DNA of 64,000 nt from Clostridia bacterium (GTDB taxonomy: Bacteria; Bacillota; Clostridia; Oscillospirales; CAG-272): NCBI GenBank assembly GCA_017942005.1, contig JAGAVJ010000013.1, forward strand, positions 1 to 64,000, given 5' to 3'. The notes under the pieces are model-generated. The model was not told the DNA's origin. It searched no databases and saw nothing but the letters and a program-made list of their open reading frames with translations. Position numbers and translations under genes: made by a program. Position 1 is the stretch's first letter, and each line of letters opens with the position of its first letter. Of this stretch, positions 8,303-16,429 are shown piece after piece.

Positions 8303-8523
8303 TTAACGTGAGTTCGATGAGGAGATGCTTTTTGAAAAAAGCACCTCCTCAAACTCCACCGCAAAAACTTTTATACAGAGAAACCAATAAAATATGGATA
8401 AATCAAGCAAAAAAACGCACCGTTTTGGTTTGATTTATCCATAAAAAGTTTTTTGAAAAGGGTATGGGGAAAACTTTTCCCTCAAAAATGTTTTCCCTGA
8501 GAATTCTATCGAACTTACGTTAA
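8303..8523 (+). mobile_element. MITE-like element, family A, copy 2
   Basis: A 221-bp element with ends TTAACGTGAGTTCGATGA and TCGAACTTACGTTAA. Three internal hairpins are visible: GAGGAGATGC with GCACCTCCTC, GGATAAATCAA with TTTGATTTATCC, and GGGAAAAC with GTTTTCCC. It is nearly identical to copy 3 at 33644 except for a few substitutions and the third hairpin. It starts 2 bp after the GH78 stop codon and could serve as its terminator. Confidence 0.9.
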
Positions 8524-8577
8524 TTTAAGCATGTATAAACATCATCATACAAAATAATACCGATTGACATAAAAAGA

Positions 8578-8735
8578 GGGCTGTTGCAAGTTGAAAACAT
8601 GCAACAGCCCGGGATCACGAAGTGATCCGAATTCGGCGTTTTCACAGTGGATTTTGACCAAATCCGCTGTGAAATTTCGCTTGGAAAAGCGAAAAGGCGA
8701 ATTTTATAGGATGGAGCATGCAAATGCGACAGCCC
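8578..8735 (+). mobile_element. MITE-like element, family B, copy 1
   Basis: A 158-bp unit bounded by inverted repeats GGGCTGTTGCA and TGCGACAGCCC (one mismatch). Inside are three hairpins: GGGCTGTTGCA / TGCAACAGCCC, GGATCAC / GTGATCC, and a TTTCGCTT / AAGCGAAA stem. It matches the element at 23630 in inverse orientation. No coding capacity. Confidence 0.8.
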
Positions 8736-8822
8736 GTTCAAAAATATAATTTGTCATTCATTCAGAATTGCGTTTTTACATGCAAAGCATATAAAAATGC
8801 AATATTATGGCATATATGCTTT

Positions 8823-9992
8823 TTATTTTGCACACGCCGCACAAAGCACAGCAATCGCTTCCTTTAAGAGCTCCATCGGAATATTCAATGCGGGAAGAAG
8901 ACGGATTTTATCCTTTGCTGTTAAACAAAGTACCCCGTGTTCCATACATTCCGCAAGCACTTCACCGGCAGGTTTTTCTGTTTTTACACCGATCATAAGA
9001 CCCATACCTGTGACACTCTCCACACCATTTGCGTGACGCAGGGTATCGAATATATACGCACTCTTTTCCTTGACTTCAGCAAGCAATGCATCATCAATGC
9101 GGTCAATCACCGTTTGTGCGCCTGCACAGCATACCGGATTTCCACCGTATGTAGACCCATGATCACCGAATCTGAGTACATGCTCTACCTTTTCACTCAT
9201 CAGAGCAGCGCCGAGCGGAAGACCGCCGCCAATCCCCTTCGCTGTTGTCACCACATCCGGCTGAATACCATAGTTCATATAGGCGTACAGAGCACCGGTT
9301 CTGCCGTTGCCTGTTTGTACCTCATCTACAATGACAAGAATATCATGTGCTTCTGCATACGCACATAATCCGTGAACAAATTCTTCTGTCAGAACATTGA
9401 CGCCGCCTTCTCCCTGTACCAGCTCAATCATATATGCGGCGATTTTATTGTCCTGTGCCTCTGTTGCAGCAATCAGTGCATCGAGATCATTTGCCGGTGT
9501 ATGGATGAATCCCGGCGTCAGCGGCTGAAACAGTTCGTGAAAATGATCCTGCCCTGTCGCAGCAAGCGTTGTCAGCGTTCTGCCATGGAAGCTGTTTTGC
9601 AGCGTCAGAATGGTATATACATCCGCACCCCGTTTTTCCGCTGCATATTTTCTTGCAACTTTGATTGCACATTCATTTGCTTCTGCACCGGAATTGGCAA
9701 AAAAGACCTTTTTCATGCCGGTACGCTCACACAAAGTCTTTGCAAGCTTTGCACACGGCGCCGTATAGTAAAGGTTTGAGGTATGCTGCACATGCCCCAG
9801 CTGCTCTGTAACGGCAGACATCCAGACATCGTCTGCAATACCGAAGCTGTTGACTGCGATACCGGAACCCATGTCAATATACCGTTTGCCATTTTCATCA
9901 TATACAAGAGACCCTTTCCCGGATACAATTTCTACAGGAAAGCGCTTATATGTATTTGCGACATACATTTGGTCGATCTGTTTGATTTCCAT
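8823..9992 (-). CDS. argD: Acetylornithine aminotransferase
   Basis: This PLP enzyme converts N-acetylglutamate semialdehyde and glutamate to N-acetylornithine in arginine synthesis. It is a class III aminotransferase of about 389 residues, with NSGAEANECAIKVARK near the N-terminal third, the phosphate-binding SFHGRT segment, the VIVDEVQTG Asp that binds the pyridine nitrogen, and the PLP lysine in TTAKGIGGGLPLGA. The frame begins with two ATGs 12 nt apart (10004 and 9992); AAAGGG touches the first and is well spaced from the second, so 9992 (MEIKQIDQ) is preferred. It is last in the argC-J-B-D cluster, behind a heavily folded intercistronic region. Confidence 0.95.
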   Translation of the reverse strand: MEIKQIDQMYVANTYKRFPVEIVSGKGSLVYDENGKRYIDMGSGIAVNSFGIADDVWMSAVTEQLGHVQHTSNLYYTAPCAKLAKTLCERTGMKKVFFANSGAEANECAIKVARKYAAEKRGADVYTILTLQNSFHGRTLTTLAATGQDHFHELFQPLTPGFIHTPANDLDALIAATEAQDNKIAAYMIELVQGEGGVNVLTEEFVHGLCAYAEAHDILVIVDEVQTGNGRTGALYAYMNYGIQPDVVTTAKGIGGGLPLGAALMSEKVEHVLRFGDHGSTYGGNPVCCAGAQTVIDRIDDALLAEVKEKSAYIFDTLRHANGVESVTGMGLMIGVKTEKPAGEVLAECMEHGVLCLTAKDKIRLLPALNIPMELLKEAIAVLCAACAK

Positions 9993-10020
9993 TAATAAAA
10001 CCATCCCTTTCTGGCAATGC

Positions 10021-10110
10021 GGAAGTTTGGTGCCGGTTCCGGCTCTGCCGGAATGGCAGCCACTCTGGCTGCCATGGCATAAAACTTCCTGTCTGAAAAT
10101 CTATTTTCAG
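10021..10110 (-). promoter_or_regulatory. Folded argB-argD intercistronic region
   Basis: In the transcript, a perfect TCTGAAAAT / ATTTTCAGA hairpin (10110-10091) is followed by GGAAGTTT pairing with AAACTTCC, enclosing two further stems, GGCAGCC / GGCTGCC and CCGGC / GCCGG. This is a multi-branch structure just before argD. It may stabilise or process the mRNA or control argD translation. No known riboswitch was recognised. Confidence 0.6.
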
Positions 10111-10114
10111 ACTG

Positions 10115-10990
10115 TTATTCTCCATCATCATCTGCCATCACTTCTGTACCGGCGCCTTCATCGGTCAACAATTCCATCAGAATGGAATGCGGAACCCGTC
10201 CGTCCATAATGGTTACTTTTCTGACACCTTTTTCAATGGCCTTGATACAGCAGTCCACCTTTGGAATCATACCGCCGGAAATAATGCCTTCTTCATACAG
10301 TTTCTTTGCATCGCTGACAGTCACTGCCGGAATCAGGGTATCGGGATTTTCCTTATCCCGCAGAATCCCGGCGATATCGGTCATCATAATCAGGCGTTCT
10401 GCATGCATGGCGCCTGCAATAAATGCCGCTGCGGTATCTCCATTGATATTATACGTATTGCCGTCCTCGTCACATCCAAGCGTGGAAATAACCGGAATAT
10501 AACCTTTTTCCAAAAGGTCTGTGACCGGTGCAATATTCACCCCGGTAATTTTTCCGACATATCCCAGCCGTTCATCCTTCATCTGTGCCTCAATCAGTCT
10601 GCCGTCCATACCGGAAATGCCAATCGCGCTTCCGCCTTTCTTTTCCAAAAGATTGACCAGCGTTTTATTGACCTTGCCGGCAAGAACCATTTGTACAATA
10701 TCCACGGTTTCTTTATCAGTGACTCGCAGACCGTCGACAAATTCCGGTGTTTTGCCAAGCTTTCCCATCACATCCGAAATTTCGGGACCGCCGCCGTGTA
10801 CCAGCACTACCTTCACGCCGATCAGCCATAAAAGCACAATATCTTCCATGACCTGCTGCTTCAGCTGTTCGTGAATCATTGCATTGCCGCCATATTTGAT
10901 GACAACAATTTTACCGTTATACCGTTTGATATAAGGAAGTGCCTGTGTTAAGACCTCTGCACGCTGTGCATTGGAAAAATTCGTTTCCAT
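10115..10990 (-). CDS. argB: Acetylglutamate kinase
   Basis: This enzyme phosphorylates N-acetylglutamate with ATP, the second committed step of arginine synthesis and often the feedback point. At 291 residues it has the amino-acid kinase fold: KYGGNAM near the N-terminus for ATP phosphates, VLVHGGGPEIS for substrate, and the C-terminal EGIISGGMIPKVDCCIKAI segment typical of ArgB. The N-terminal helix before the kinase core (METNFSNAQRAEVLTQALPYIKRY) resembles that of arginine-inhibited hexameric forms, though feedback regulation is inference. Translation probably starts at ATG 10990, 14 nt after a leader hairpin that separates it from its Shine-Dalgarno. Confidence 0.96.
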   Translation of the reverse strand: METNFSNAQRAEVLTQALPYIKRYNGKIVVIKYGGNAMIHEQLKQQVMEDIVLLWLIGVKVVLVHGGGPEISDVMGKLGKTPEFVDGLRVTDKETVDIVQMVLAGKVNKTLVNLLEKKGGSAIGISGMDGRLIEAQMKDERLGYVGKITGVNIAPVTDLLEKGYIPVISTLGCDEDGNTYNINGDTAAAFIAGAMHAERLIMMTDIAGILRDKENPDTLIPAVTVSDAKKLYEEGIISGGMIPKVDCCIKAIEKGVRKVTIMDGRVPHSILMELLTDEGAGTEVMADDDGE

Positions 10991-11034
10991 TCTTATAATT
11001 ATCTCTTTTACAAAAGTAAAAGGTATCTCCTTTC
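10988..11034 (-). promoter_or_regulatory. Hairpin-interrupted ribosome binding site (argB)
   Basis: On the minus strand, GAAAGGAG (11034-11027) precedes a perfect hairpin CTTTTAC / GTAAAAG (11022-11016, 11011-11005; 4-nt loop), then 14 nt to the ATG. The segment CCTTT can alternatively pair with AAAGG of the Shine-Dalgarno. Confidence 0.6.
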
Positions 11035-11039
11035 TCTAT

Positions 11040-11080
11040 TTGGAGAACCAATTTTCTAATTTTCAGACTTTATTCTCCAA
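11040..11080 (-). promoter_or_regulatory. Hairpin between argJ and argB
   Basis: Perfect 8-bp arms TTGGAGAA / TTCTCCAA enclose 25 nt. No T-tract follows, so it is more likely a processing or stability element than a terminator. Confidence 0.45.
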
Positions 11081-11142
11081 GAGCCTCATTGCATAAATAT
11101 ATTTCAATTAAGATATGTAGGCAAATGTTCTATCCGGCAATA

Positions 11143-12352
11143 TCAGGTACGGTAATCGCCGTTGATTTTGACATAATCGTAGGTCAGGTCACATCCCCAT
11201 GCAGATGCACTATATGTGCCGCTGCCGACAGAGATAAGAATTTCAATTTCCTTTTCCAGCAGGATTTCTTTTGCATTCTCCTCAGAAAAAGGAATACCCG
11301 CGCCGTTTTTACATACGGATATGCTGCCTTTTGCAGAACGGAAAGCAACATCGACCTTTGTCACATCAACATCTGCGCCGGAATAGCCAATGGCACAAAG
11401 CACACGTCCCCAGTTCGCATCTGCACCGAACATTGCTGCCTTTAAAAGGCTGGAACAAATCACACTCTTTGCAACCGTTTTTGCCACTTGCATGCTGTCC
11501 GCACCGGAAACCGTGCATTCCAGAAGCTTGGTAGCACCTTCCCCGTCACCTGCAATCATTCTGCACAGCTGAACGGTGACGGTATTCAGTGCCTGTGCAA
11601 ACACCTTGAAATCATCGTTCTTTTCTGTGATTTCACGGTTTCCTGCCATACCGTTTGCCATCAGCGCAACCATATCATTGGTGGAAGTATCACCATCAAT
11701 GGAAACCATATTAAACGTATTCTGAATATCACCGGACAGTGCAGCTTGCAGCATCTCCGCCGAAATGGCGCAGTCTGTAGTTAAAAATACCAGCATCGTT
11801 GCGAGATTCGGATGAATCATGCCGCTGCCCTTTGCAATACCGCCAAGCTTGCAGACTTTGCCGCCAACCTCAAAGGAGACTGCAACTTCCTTTGCAATGG
11901 TATCTGTTGTCATAATTGCTTCCGCCGGACAGTGTGTCCGTCAGCTCGTCCTTCAACTGTCCAAGTCCGTTTGCAATCGGCGTAATGTCCAGCGGCTGCC
12001 CGATGACGCCGGTAGATGCGACAATGACATCCTCTGCTTTCACACCGAGTGTTTTTCCGGTCAGTTCTGCCATTGTTTCCGCAACGGCAATCCCGTCTGC
12101 ATTGCAGGTATTGGCATTGCCGCTGTTGCAGATAATCGCCTGCGCAATACCGTTTGCAATGTGATTTTTTGTTACCGTCAGCGGCGCACCTTTGACTAAA
12201 TTGGTTGTATAAACGGCAGCTGCCTTTGCCGGAACAACTGAGTATATCAATGCGATATCCCGCTTAGAACGGTTCTTGCGAATGCCGCAGTGAATACCGG
12301 ATGCCATAAAACCTTCTGCGGCAACAACGCCGCCTTCTATTTGCTTTATCAT
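11143..12352 (-). pseudogene. argJ: argJ, glutamate N-acetyltransferase, split by a frameshift
   Basis: ArgJ moves the acetyl group from N-acetylornithine to glutamate, recycling it. The N-terminal part (from MIKQIEGGVVAAEGF) runs in frame to the segment LTDTLS near 11930. There the frame shifts: the downstream frame reads AEAIMTTDT and continues through GGIAKGSGMIHPNLATML, which holds the autocleavage Ala-Thr bond, to the normal C-terminus. A single extra G (or a two-base loss) in TCCGGCGGAAGC explains it. The upstream frame runs on to a stop at 11870 and the downstream part could restart at ATG 11913. Both halves are otherwise intact, so this is a recent mutation, a sequencing error or a frameshift that is tolerated. 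The start 12352 is chosen from family alignment. Confidence 0.85.
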
Positions 12353-12414
12353 CTGATCGTACCATAACCATCGCATATACGGTTTTCCTGTATATGCGAA
12401 AGAATTCCTTTCCT
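12352..12414 (-). promoter_or_regulatory. Hairpin-interrupted ribosome binding site (argJ)
   Basis: On the minus strand, GGAAAGGAATTCTTTCGC is followed by a perfect hairpin CGCATATAC / GTATATGCG (12398-12390, 12380-12372), then 19 nt to ATG 12352. CTTTC next to the Shine-Dalgarno can pair with GAAAG. Confidence 0.55.
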
Positions 12415-12469
12415 TATTGTTTCAGAATTGCTGCTGTATATCAGCAAAGCACAATTCAAACATATATAC

Positions 12470-12556
12470 ATTTATCAAGTTAAAAGTCTTTTGAAAGAGG
12501 TTTGGGGATACTCTTTTTTTTAAGTTTTCCCCATGAGTTCACCGAACTCACGTTAT
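12470..12556 (+). mobile_element. MITE family A, right-end fragment
   Basis: The last 85 bp of family A can be recognised: AAGTCTTTTGAAAGAGG, a GGGGA / TCCCC hairpin and the terminal CGAACTCACGTTA. The left end is missing. It lies between argC and argJ, so it is within the arg transcript. Confidence 0.65.
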
Positions 12557-12584
12557 TTTATAATCGCAGTATCTCCCTTTCTGC

Positions 12585-13517
12585 TTAACCGCAGACAAGA
12601 CCTGTCGTCTCTTCTACACCGAGCAGGAGATTCATATTTTGTATCGCTGCACCGCATGCGCCTTTTCCAAGATTGTCATACCGTGCGCACAGAAGAATTC
12701 TGTCTTCATTTCCAAAAACGCTGATCTCCATATCATCGCGTCCGCTGTATGCAGCCGCCGATACAAAGCCGTTTTCATCCGCGGCTTCTTTATACCGGAC
12801 AAGCCCCTTTGCATACGCATTTTTATAAATTTCGCGGATATCGGAAACTGTTCCGTTTATCTGTTCCTTATGAAGCGGTACCGTCACTTCTATACCGGAG
12901 TAAAAATCTCCGACAATTGGGCAAAACAGCGGTAAAACAGAAATTCCTGAAATAACTGACATTTCCTTTAAATGCTTATGCTGCTGCGTCAGACCGTATT
13001 GTCTGGGCGCTGCAAATAACGGGTCCCGATTCTCTGCTTCATATGCTGCAATCATATTTTTTCCGCCGCCCGAATATCCGGTGAGTGAAAAGCAGGAGAG
13101 TGCAGCATTTTGACTTAGAATCCCAGCCCGTACAAGCGGTGCGGTCAAGGCAATAAACCCGCTTGCGTGACAACCCGGATTTGCAATGCGTCCGGCATTA
13201 CGAATCTGTTCTCTTAAGTCCCCGATTTCCGGAAAACCGTAGACCCAGCCGGCATCCTGTGCACAGCGGTGTGCGGTGGATGTATCAATCAGCTTCGTAT
13301 CCGTGTCACCTGCAAGCGCCACTGCTTCGATTGCCGCCGCATCCGGCAAGCATAAAAAGGCAATATCTGCACGATGCAGTGCGTCCGCTCTTGCTTCTGG
13401 AGACTTCCGGAGTTCCTCGGGTAAAATGATCAGGGAAATATCCTTTCTCTGCTCCAGCCGTTCATATATACGCAGACCGGTCGTTCCGGCGCTGCCGTCA
13501 ATAAATACGTTTGTCAT
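12585..13517 (-). CDS. argC: N-acetyl-gamma-glutamyl-phosphate reductase (short type 2)
   Basis: This enzyme reduces N-acetylglutamyl phosphate with NADPH to the semialdehyde. The 310-residue protein belongs to the shorter type 2 AGPR group: nucleotide-binding GSAGTTGL at residues 8-15, the catalytic cysteine in NPGCHASG, and the TGYSGGGKNMI and HKHLKEM segments. ATG 13517 follows a GGAG at good spacing. It is the first gene of the arg cluster, directly behind a consensus promoter with two ARG boxes. A family A MITE fragment separates it from argJ. Confidence 0.95.
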   Translation of the reverse strand: MTNVFIDGSAGTTGLRIYERLEQRKDISLIILPEELRKSPEARADALHRADIAFLCLPDAAAIEAVALAGDTDTKLIDTSTAHRCAQDAGWVYGFPEIGDLREQIRNAGRIANPGCHASGFIALTAPLVRAGILSQNAALSCFSLTGYSGGGKNMIAAYEAENRDPLFAAPRQYGLTQQHKHLKEMSVISGISVLPLFCPIVGDFYSGIEVTVPLHKEQINGTVSDIREIYKNAYAKGLVRYKEAADENGFVSAAAYSGRDDMEISVFGNEDRILLCARYDNLGKGACGAAIQNMNLLLGVEETTGLVCG

Positions 13518-13570
13518 AATGGCTCCATGTGTTTTTTTATGGGTATCTATAAATGATTTAGGATGCGTAT

Positions 13571-13599
13571 ATTATACACGATTTTGGTTCGCTTGTCAA
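13571..13599 (-). promoter_or_regulatory. Sigma-A promoter of the arg operon
   Basis: On the minus strand: TTGACA (13599-13594), 17-bp spacer, TATAAT (13576-13571). Full consensus, about 55 bp before the argC start. Confidence 0.92.
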
Positions 13600-13605
13600 T
13601 ACCTT

Positions 13606-13623
13606 TCCGAATTTTTATTCATT
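13606..13623. promoter_or_regulatory. ARG box 1 (ArgR/AhrC operator)
   Basis: TCCGAATTTTTATTCATT matches the ARG-box consensus TNTGAATWWWWATTCANW in 17 of 18 positions. It begins 7 bp upstream of the argC -35 box, so bound ArgR would hinder polymerase. The arg genes are expected to be repressed by arginine. Confidence 0.75.
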
Positions 13624-13657
13624 ATTTTTTGCATAAATATAGGTTTTGAATGTATTT

Positions 13658-13675
13658 TATCAATTTTTATTCACA
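13658..13675. promoter_or_regulatory. ARG box 2 (ArgR/AhrC operator)
   Basis: TATCAATTTTTATTCACA also matches the ARG-box consensus in 17 of 18 positions. It lies 52 bp from box 1 rather than the usual 21, which would suit looping by an ArgR hexamer. Confidence 0.6.
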
Positions 13676-13754
13676 CAGCATGTACGATCCCCTCACTATC
13701 AAAAGAAAAAGGGTTCGATCACATCAGTACATCTTATCCATCATCGATGATGTA

Positions 13755-15023
13755 TCAAACAGAGTGATTGGAAGCGTCTGTATTTTCATTCATCAATGAT
13801 TCAAATATATTCATTTCATCGGTATTTCCAAAGGTCATTTCTGTCAGTCGGTCAGAATAGCATTCACATAAAAAAGGATTGTCAAGCAGCTTTTTGATCC
13901 CCTCATAAATACCGTCAACGGAAATTTCACAGATTTCGCCTAAATTGCCGCCGTCCAGCTGTTCTCCGGAAGAGAGATAATCGGTTGTCAAAATCGTTTT
14001 ATATAGGATTTTTGCTTCTTCTACCGCAATCGGCTTGCCTTCATGCCGCGACGGCTGTGCATAAATATCACAATCCCGCATATAGGTATACGGATTCATG
14101 GTATTGCCAAGCAGAATCAGCAAATCGGCAACACCTTTTTCCACCGCCAAAACCTTTAATGCATCCACGGCTTCTTCTTCTCCGCCGCCGACAATATACC
14201 AGCGGACATTGTATCCATCGCTGCGCAGCCGGGATAATACCTCGACCACCATGTCATACCCTTTTTGTTCCGCAATTCTGCCGACGGTCAAAATCCGTTT
14301 GCCTGTAAAATGAATATCCGGAAAGGTTTCACCGCGAAGCGCCAAATCCCAGATCATTTTCGGGTCAAGAATATTTTCCATACATACAATCTTTTGTGCA
14401 AGAAGCGGAAAATGTTCCTTTAAAGAAGTTTCGATTGGATGCGAAACCGTCACAATGGCATCACATGCAGAAAATGCAGGTTCATATAAGGTATCGTCTC
14501 TTTGGGGTTTGGTATAATCAAAATGCAGCCAGGCAATTTTTTTCTTTGCCTTGACATGATCCAGCATATAAAACATGGTTTTATCGCCCCAATACGCGAC
14601 CGCAGCATCAAATTCACCGATTTCCGGCATATGAAAATCCGGGAACCGTTTTTCAAGCCTGCACCACATCCCCATTGCCAAATCCGCATGACGCTGCCTG
14701 TGCAGCACCATCTGAAACGCAAACGGCAAAATGTCCGCAAGCAGCAATGGATTTTTTTTCACCATGGTGTTCCATATGACGCGCATCGCATTGCCGCCGT
14801 GCAGTGTAAACATTTCGTCATACTGTTCCATTTCAACCACATGAATCTGCTTTGGAATCAACGGAAGAAACATCCCGTCCTTTTTTGCAAGCAGCAGTGT
14901 CACATCATAACGATCATAATCAAGACACGATGCAAAAGAAAGAAAGGATTTTTCCGTACCGGCAGGCTGCATCGTAATACCGATGATGAGCAGCTTCTTT
15001 TTGGTTTCCTTATTCTGCGACAT
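13755..15023 (-). CDS. Glycosyltransferase family 4 (GT-B)
   Basis: A cytoplasmic or membrane-associated sugar transferase of 422 residues, likely in surface polysaccharide or glycolipid synthesis. The C-terminal GT4 half has ILTVGRIAEQKGYD, YIVGGGEEE, the DIYAQPSRHEGKPIAVEEA segment with the two conserved Glu residues (EX7E), and the N-terminal half starts IGITMQPAGTEKSFLSF like other retaining GT4 enzymes. The start has AAGAAGG at good spacing. It lies 18 bp after the MFS gene on the same strand, so they are probably co-transcribed. Donor and acceptor cannot be read from the sequence. Confidence 0.85.
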   Translation of the reverse strand: MSQNKETKKKLLIIGITMQPAGTEKSFLSFASCLDYDRYDVTLLLAKKDGMFLPLIPKQIHVVEMEQYDEMFTLHGGNAMRVIWNTMVKKNPLLLADILPFAFQMVLHRQRHADLAMGMWCRLEKRFPDFHMPEIGEFDAAVAYWGDKTMFYMLDHVKAKKKIAWLHFDYTKPQRDDTLYEPAFSACDAIVTVSHPIETSLKEHFPLLAQKIVCMENILDPKMIWDLALRGETFPDIHFTGKRILTVGRIAEQKGYDMVVEVLSRLRSDGYNVRWYIVGGGEEEAVDALKVLAVEKGVADLLILLGNTMNPYTYMRDCDIYAQPSRHEGKPIAVEEAKILYKTILTTDYLSSGEQLDGGNLGEICEISVDGIYEGIKKLLDNPFLCECYSDRLTEMTFGNTDEMNIFESLMNENTDASNHSV

Positions 15024-15041
15024 ATCAAATACCTTCTTTTC

Positions 15042-16280
15042 TCAATCCTTATCTGTCATCTGCGGCTTTTTCCACTCCGGAGAGGGGTCGCGAAATACGA
15101 TCACACCGCATATCACACAGGACAGCGCAAGCATGCCGCCGAATAAATACATGCCGCCTCCCGTTCCGTATGCTTCATTGATCATCCCGCCGATAATACC
15201 GCCGAATACCCGTGCAATCCCCTGTCCAATGCAGTACATGAGGTTCTGTCCGGTTGCCTGCAGGCTGGGCGCAATATACCGTGTGATATAGGTCGCGCCG
15301 CAATAGGTTACCACGGTAACAAGAAAACCCGTCAGAAAATTGATTATGATAATTGCCGCTAAAGAGCTGCTGACGCCAAGCAGCAAATATCGCACGGCAC
15401 TTCCGATCAGCGCTGCCAATAAAATTGTACGGATATCGCATTTTTGGAAGAGTTTATTATACAGAAAGAAAAACGGAATTTCACCGCAGACAAGAATCAG
15501 GACGTTCAATCCCCATACCCATTCCGGCTGATGCAGCGTATCGCGCAGATAGGAAGGAAAATAGTTACAGTAATAGCTGTATGCGAATTGACACATCAAC
15601 ATAAATCCAACAATCGTCCAAAGCCGTTTTGCATGCAGAAGCGGCTTTAAATCTACGTTTTCTGCTTTGGTTTTTCCTGTGCCGTCCGTTTCTTTCCGCG
15701 CGTGTCCCTCGACCTTTGGACCAAGCAAAAGGGAAACGGTACAAAGAATCGCCATGCATACAAAAATATAGAAGATGGCCTTTATGGAGGTCCCGGCAAA
15801 AAAGCTGGAGATCAGGGAGATGACGCCAAATCCGAGCGTTCCCATCACGCGGATCGGACCGTAGGCAACATGATGCTCCCCTGTGTATTCCAGTGTAATG
15901 GTATCAATCAAGCCGCTGAACGGGGACATGAACAGCATTGTCAGACCGACTAAGATACACATCGGAAAAAATCCGGCACCGCACCCAAGGGAAAAGAAGA
16001 ATACCGCGGAACAAAGCACCGAACAAATCAAAATGGTGTTTTTGTATTTTGCGCGGTCTGCAAGCATCCCCCAAAAGACAGGCGCTATAATGGAAACAGC
16101 AGGACCGATGGAAAGCAGGATTCCGGCTTCCGTTGGCGGAAATTGATCATTAAAATAAATCGGAAGAAGGCAATAGAACAGCGCATTAAATGCATATACC
16201 AATGCGTTTGCAATATATAGGCAAACAATAGAGCCTTTGCCGCACTTCCCACTGTTTGAAGCGTTTACATTCATAGTCAT
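15042..16280 (-). CDS. MFS transporter, LacY/NupG-like (MFS_1-like)
   Basis: A 12-helix permease of 412 residues with the two six-helix halves separated by a charged loop (GHARKETDGTGKTKAE). The loop between helices 2 and 3 reads WGMLADRAKYKN, the MFS signature. The N-terminal pattern (LYIANALVYAFNALFYCLLPIYF) resembles the sugar or nucleoside:H+ symporter branch. It may import oligosaccharides for the neighbouring glycosidases. The start ATG 16280 has an upstream GGAG at longish spacing; ATG 16274 is an alternative. It forms a probable pair with the downstream glycosyltransferase. Confidence 0.8.
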   Translation of the reverse strand: MTMNVNASNSGKCGKGSIVCLYIANALVYAFNALFYCLLPIYFNDQFPPTEAGILLSIGPAVSIIAPVFWGMLADRAKYKNTILICSVLCSAVFFFSLGCGAGFFPMCILVGLTMLFMSPFSGLIDTITLEYTGEHHVAYGPIRVMGTLGFGVISLISSFFAGTSIKAIFYIFVCMAILCTVSLLLGPKVEGHARKETDGTGKTKAENVDLKPLLHAKRLWTIVGFMLMCQFAYSYYCNYFPSYLRDTLHQPEWVWGLNVLILVCGEIPFFFLYNKLFQKCDIRTILLAALIGSAVRYLLLGVSSSLAAIIIINFLTGFLVTVVTYCGATYITRYIAPSLQATGQNLMYCIGQGIARVFGGIIGGMINEAYGTGGGMYLFGGMLALSCVICGVIVFRDPSPEWKKPQMTDKD

Positions 16281-16386
16281 AGTTTCTCGTTTTCTCCAAC
16301 TTTATTCATTGTCAGTGTCAATCTACTTGACATGTTTGAACCATTATTTTTTTTCGTACTTTTGTGGCATGCGTCAGAACCTCACG

Positions 16387-16410
16387 AAAGGAAAGAAATT
16401 TCTTTCCTTT
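16387..16410. terminator. Perfect 24-bp palindrome
   Basis: AAAGGAAAGAAA is directly followed by its complement TTTCTTTCCTTT. It lies just downstream of the amidase fusion gene and upstream of the MFS gene. The T-rich end is better on the + strand, so it could also be a transcript-end stabiliser rather than a full terminator. Confidence 0.5.
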
Positions 16411-16429
16411 ATTATTTAAAAGATACGGT

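Noticed and set aside
7402..8364. 320-codon minus-strand open frame inside the GH78 gene
   Set aside because: Shadow of a strongly coding + strand; no family features, no ribosome binding site, Cys/His/Arg-rich composition typical of antisense frames.
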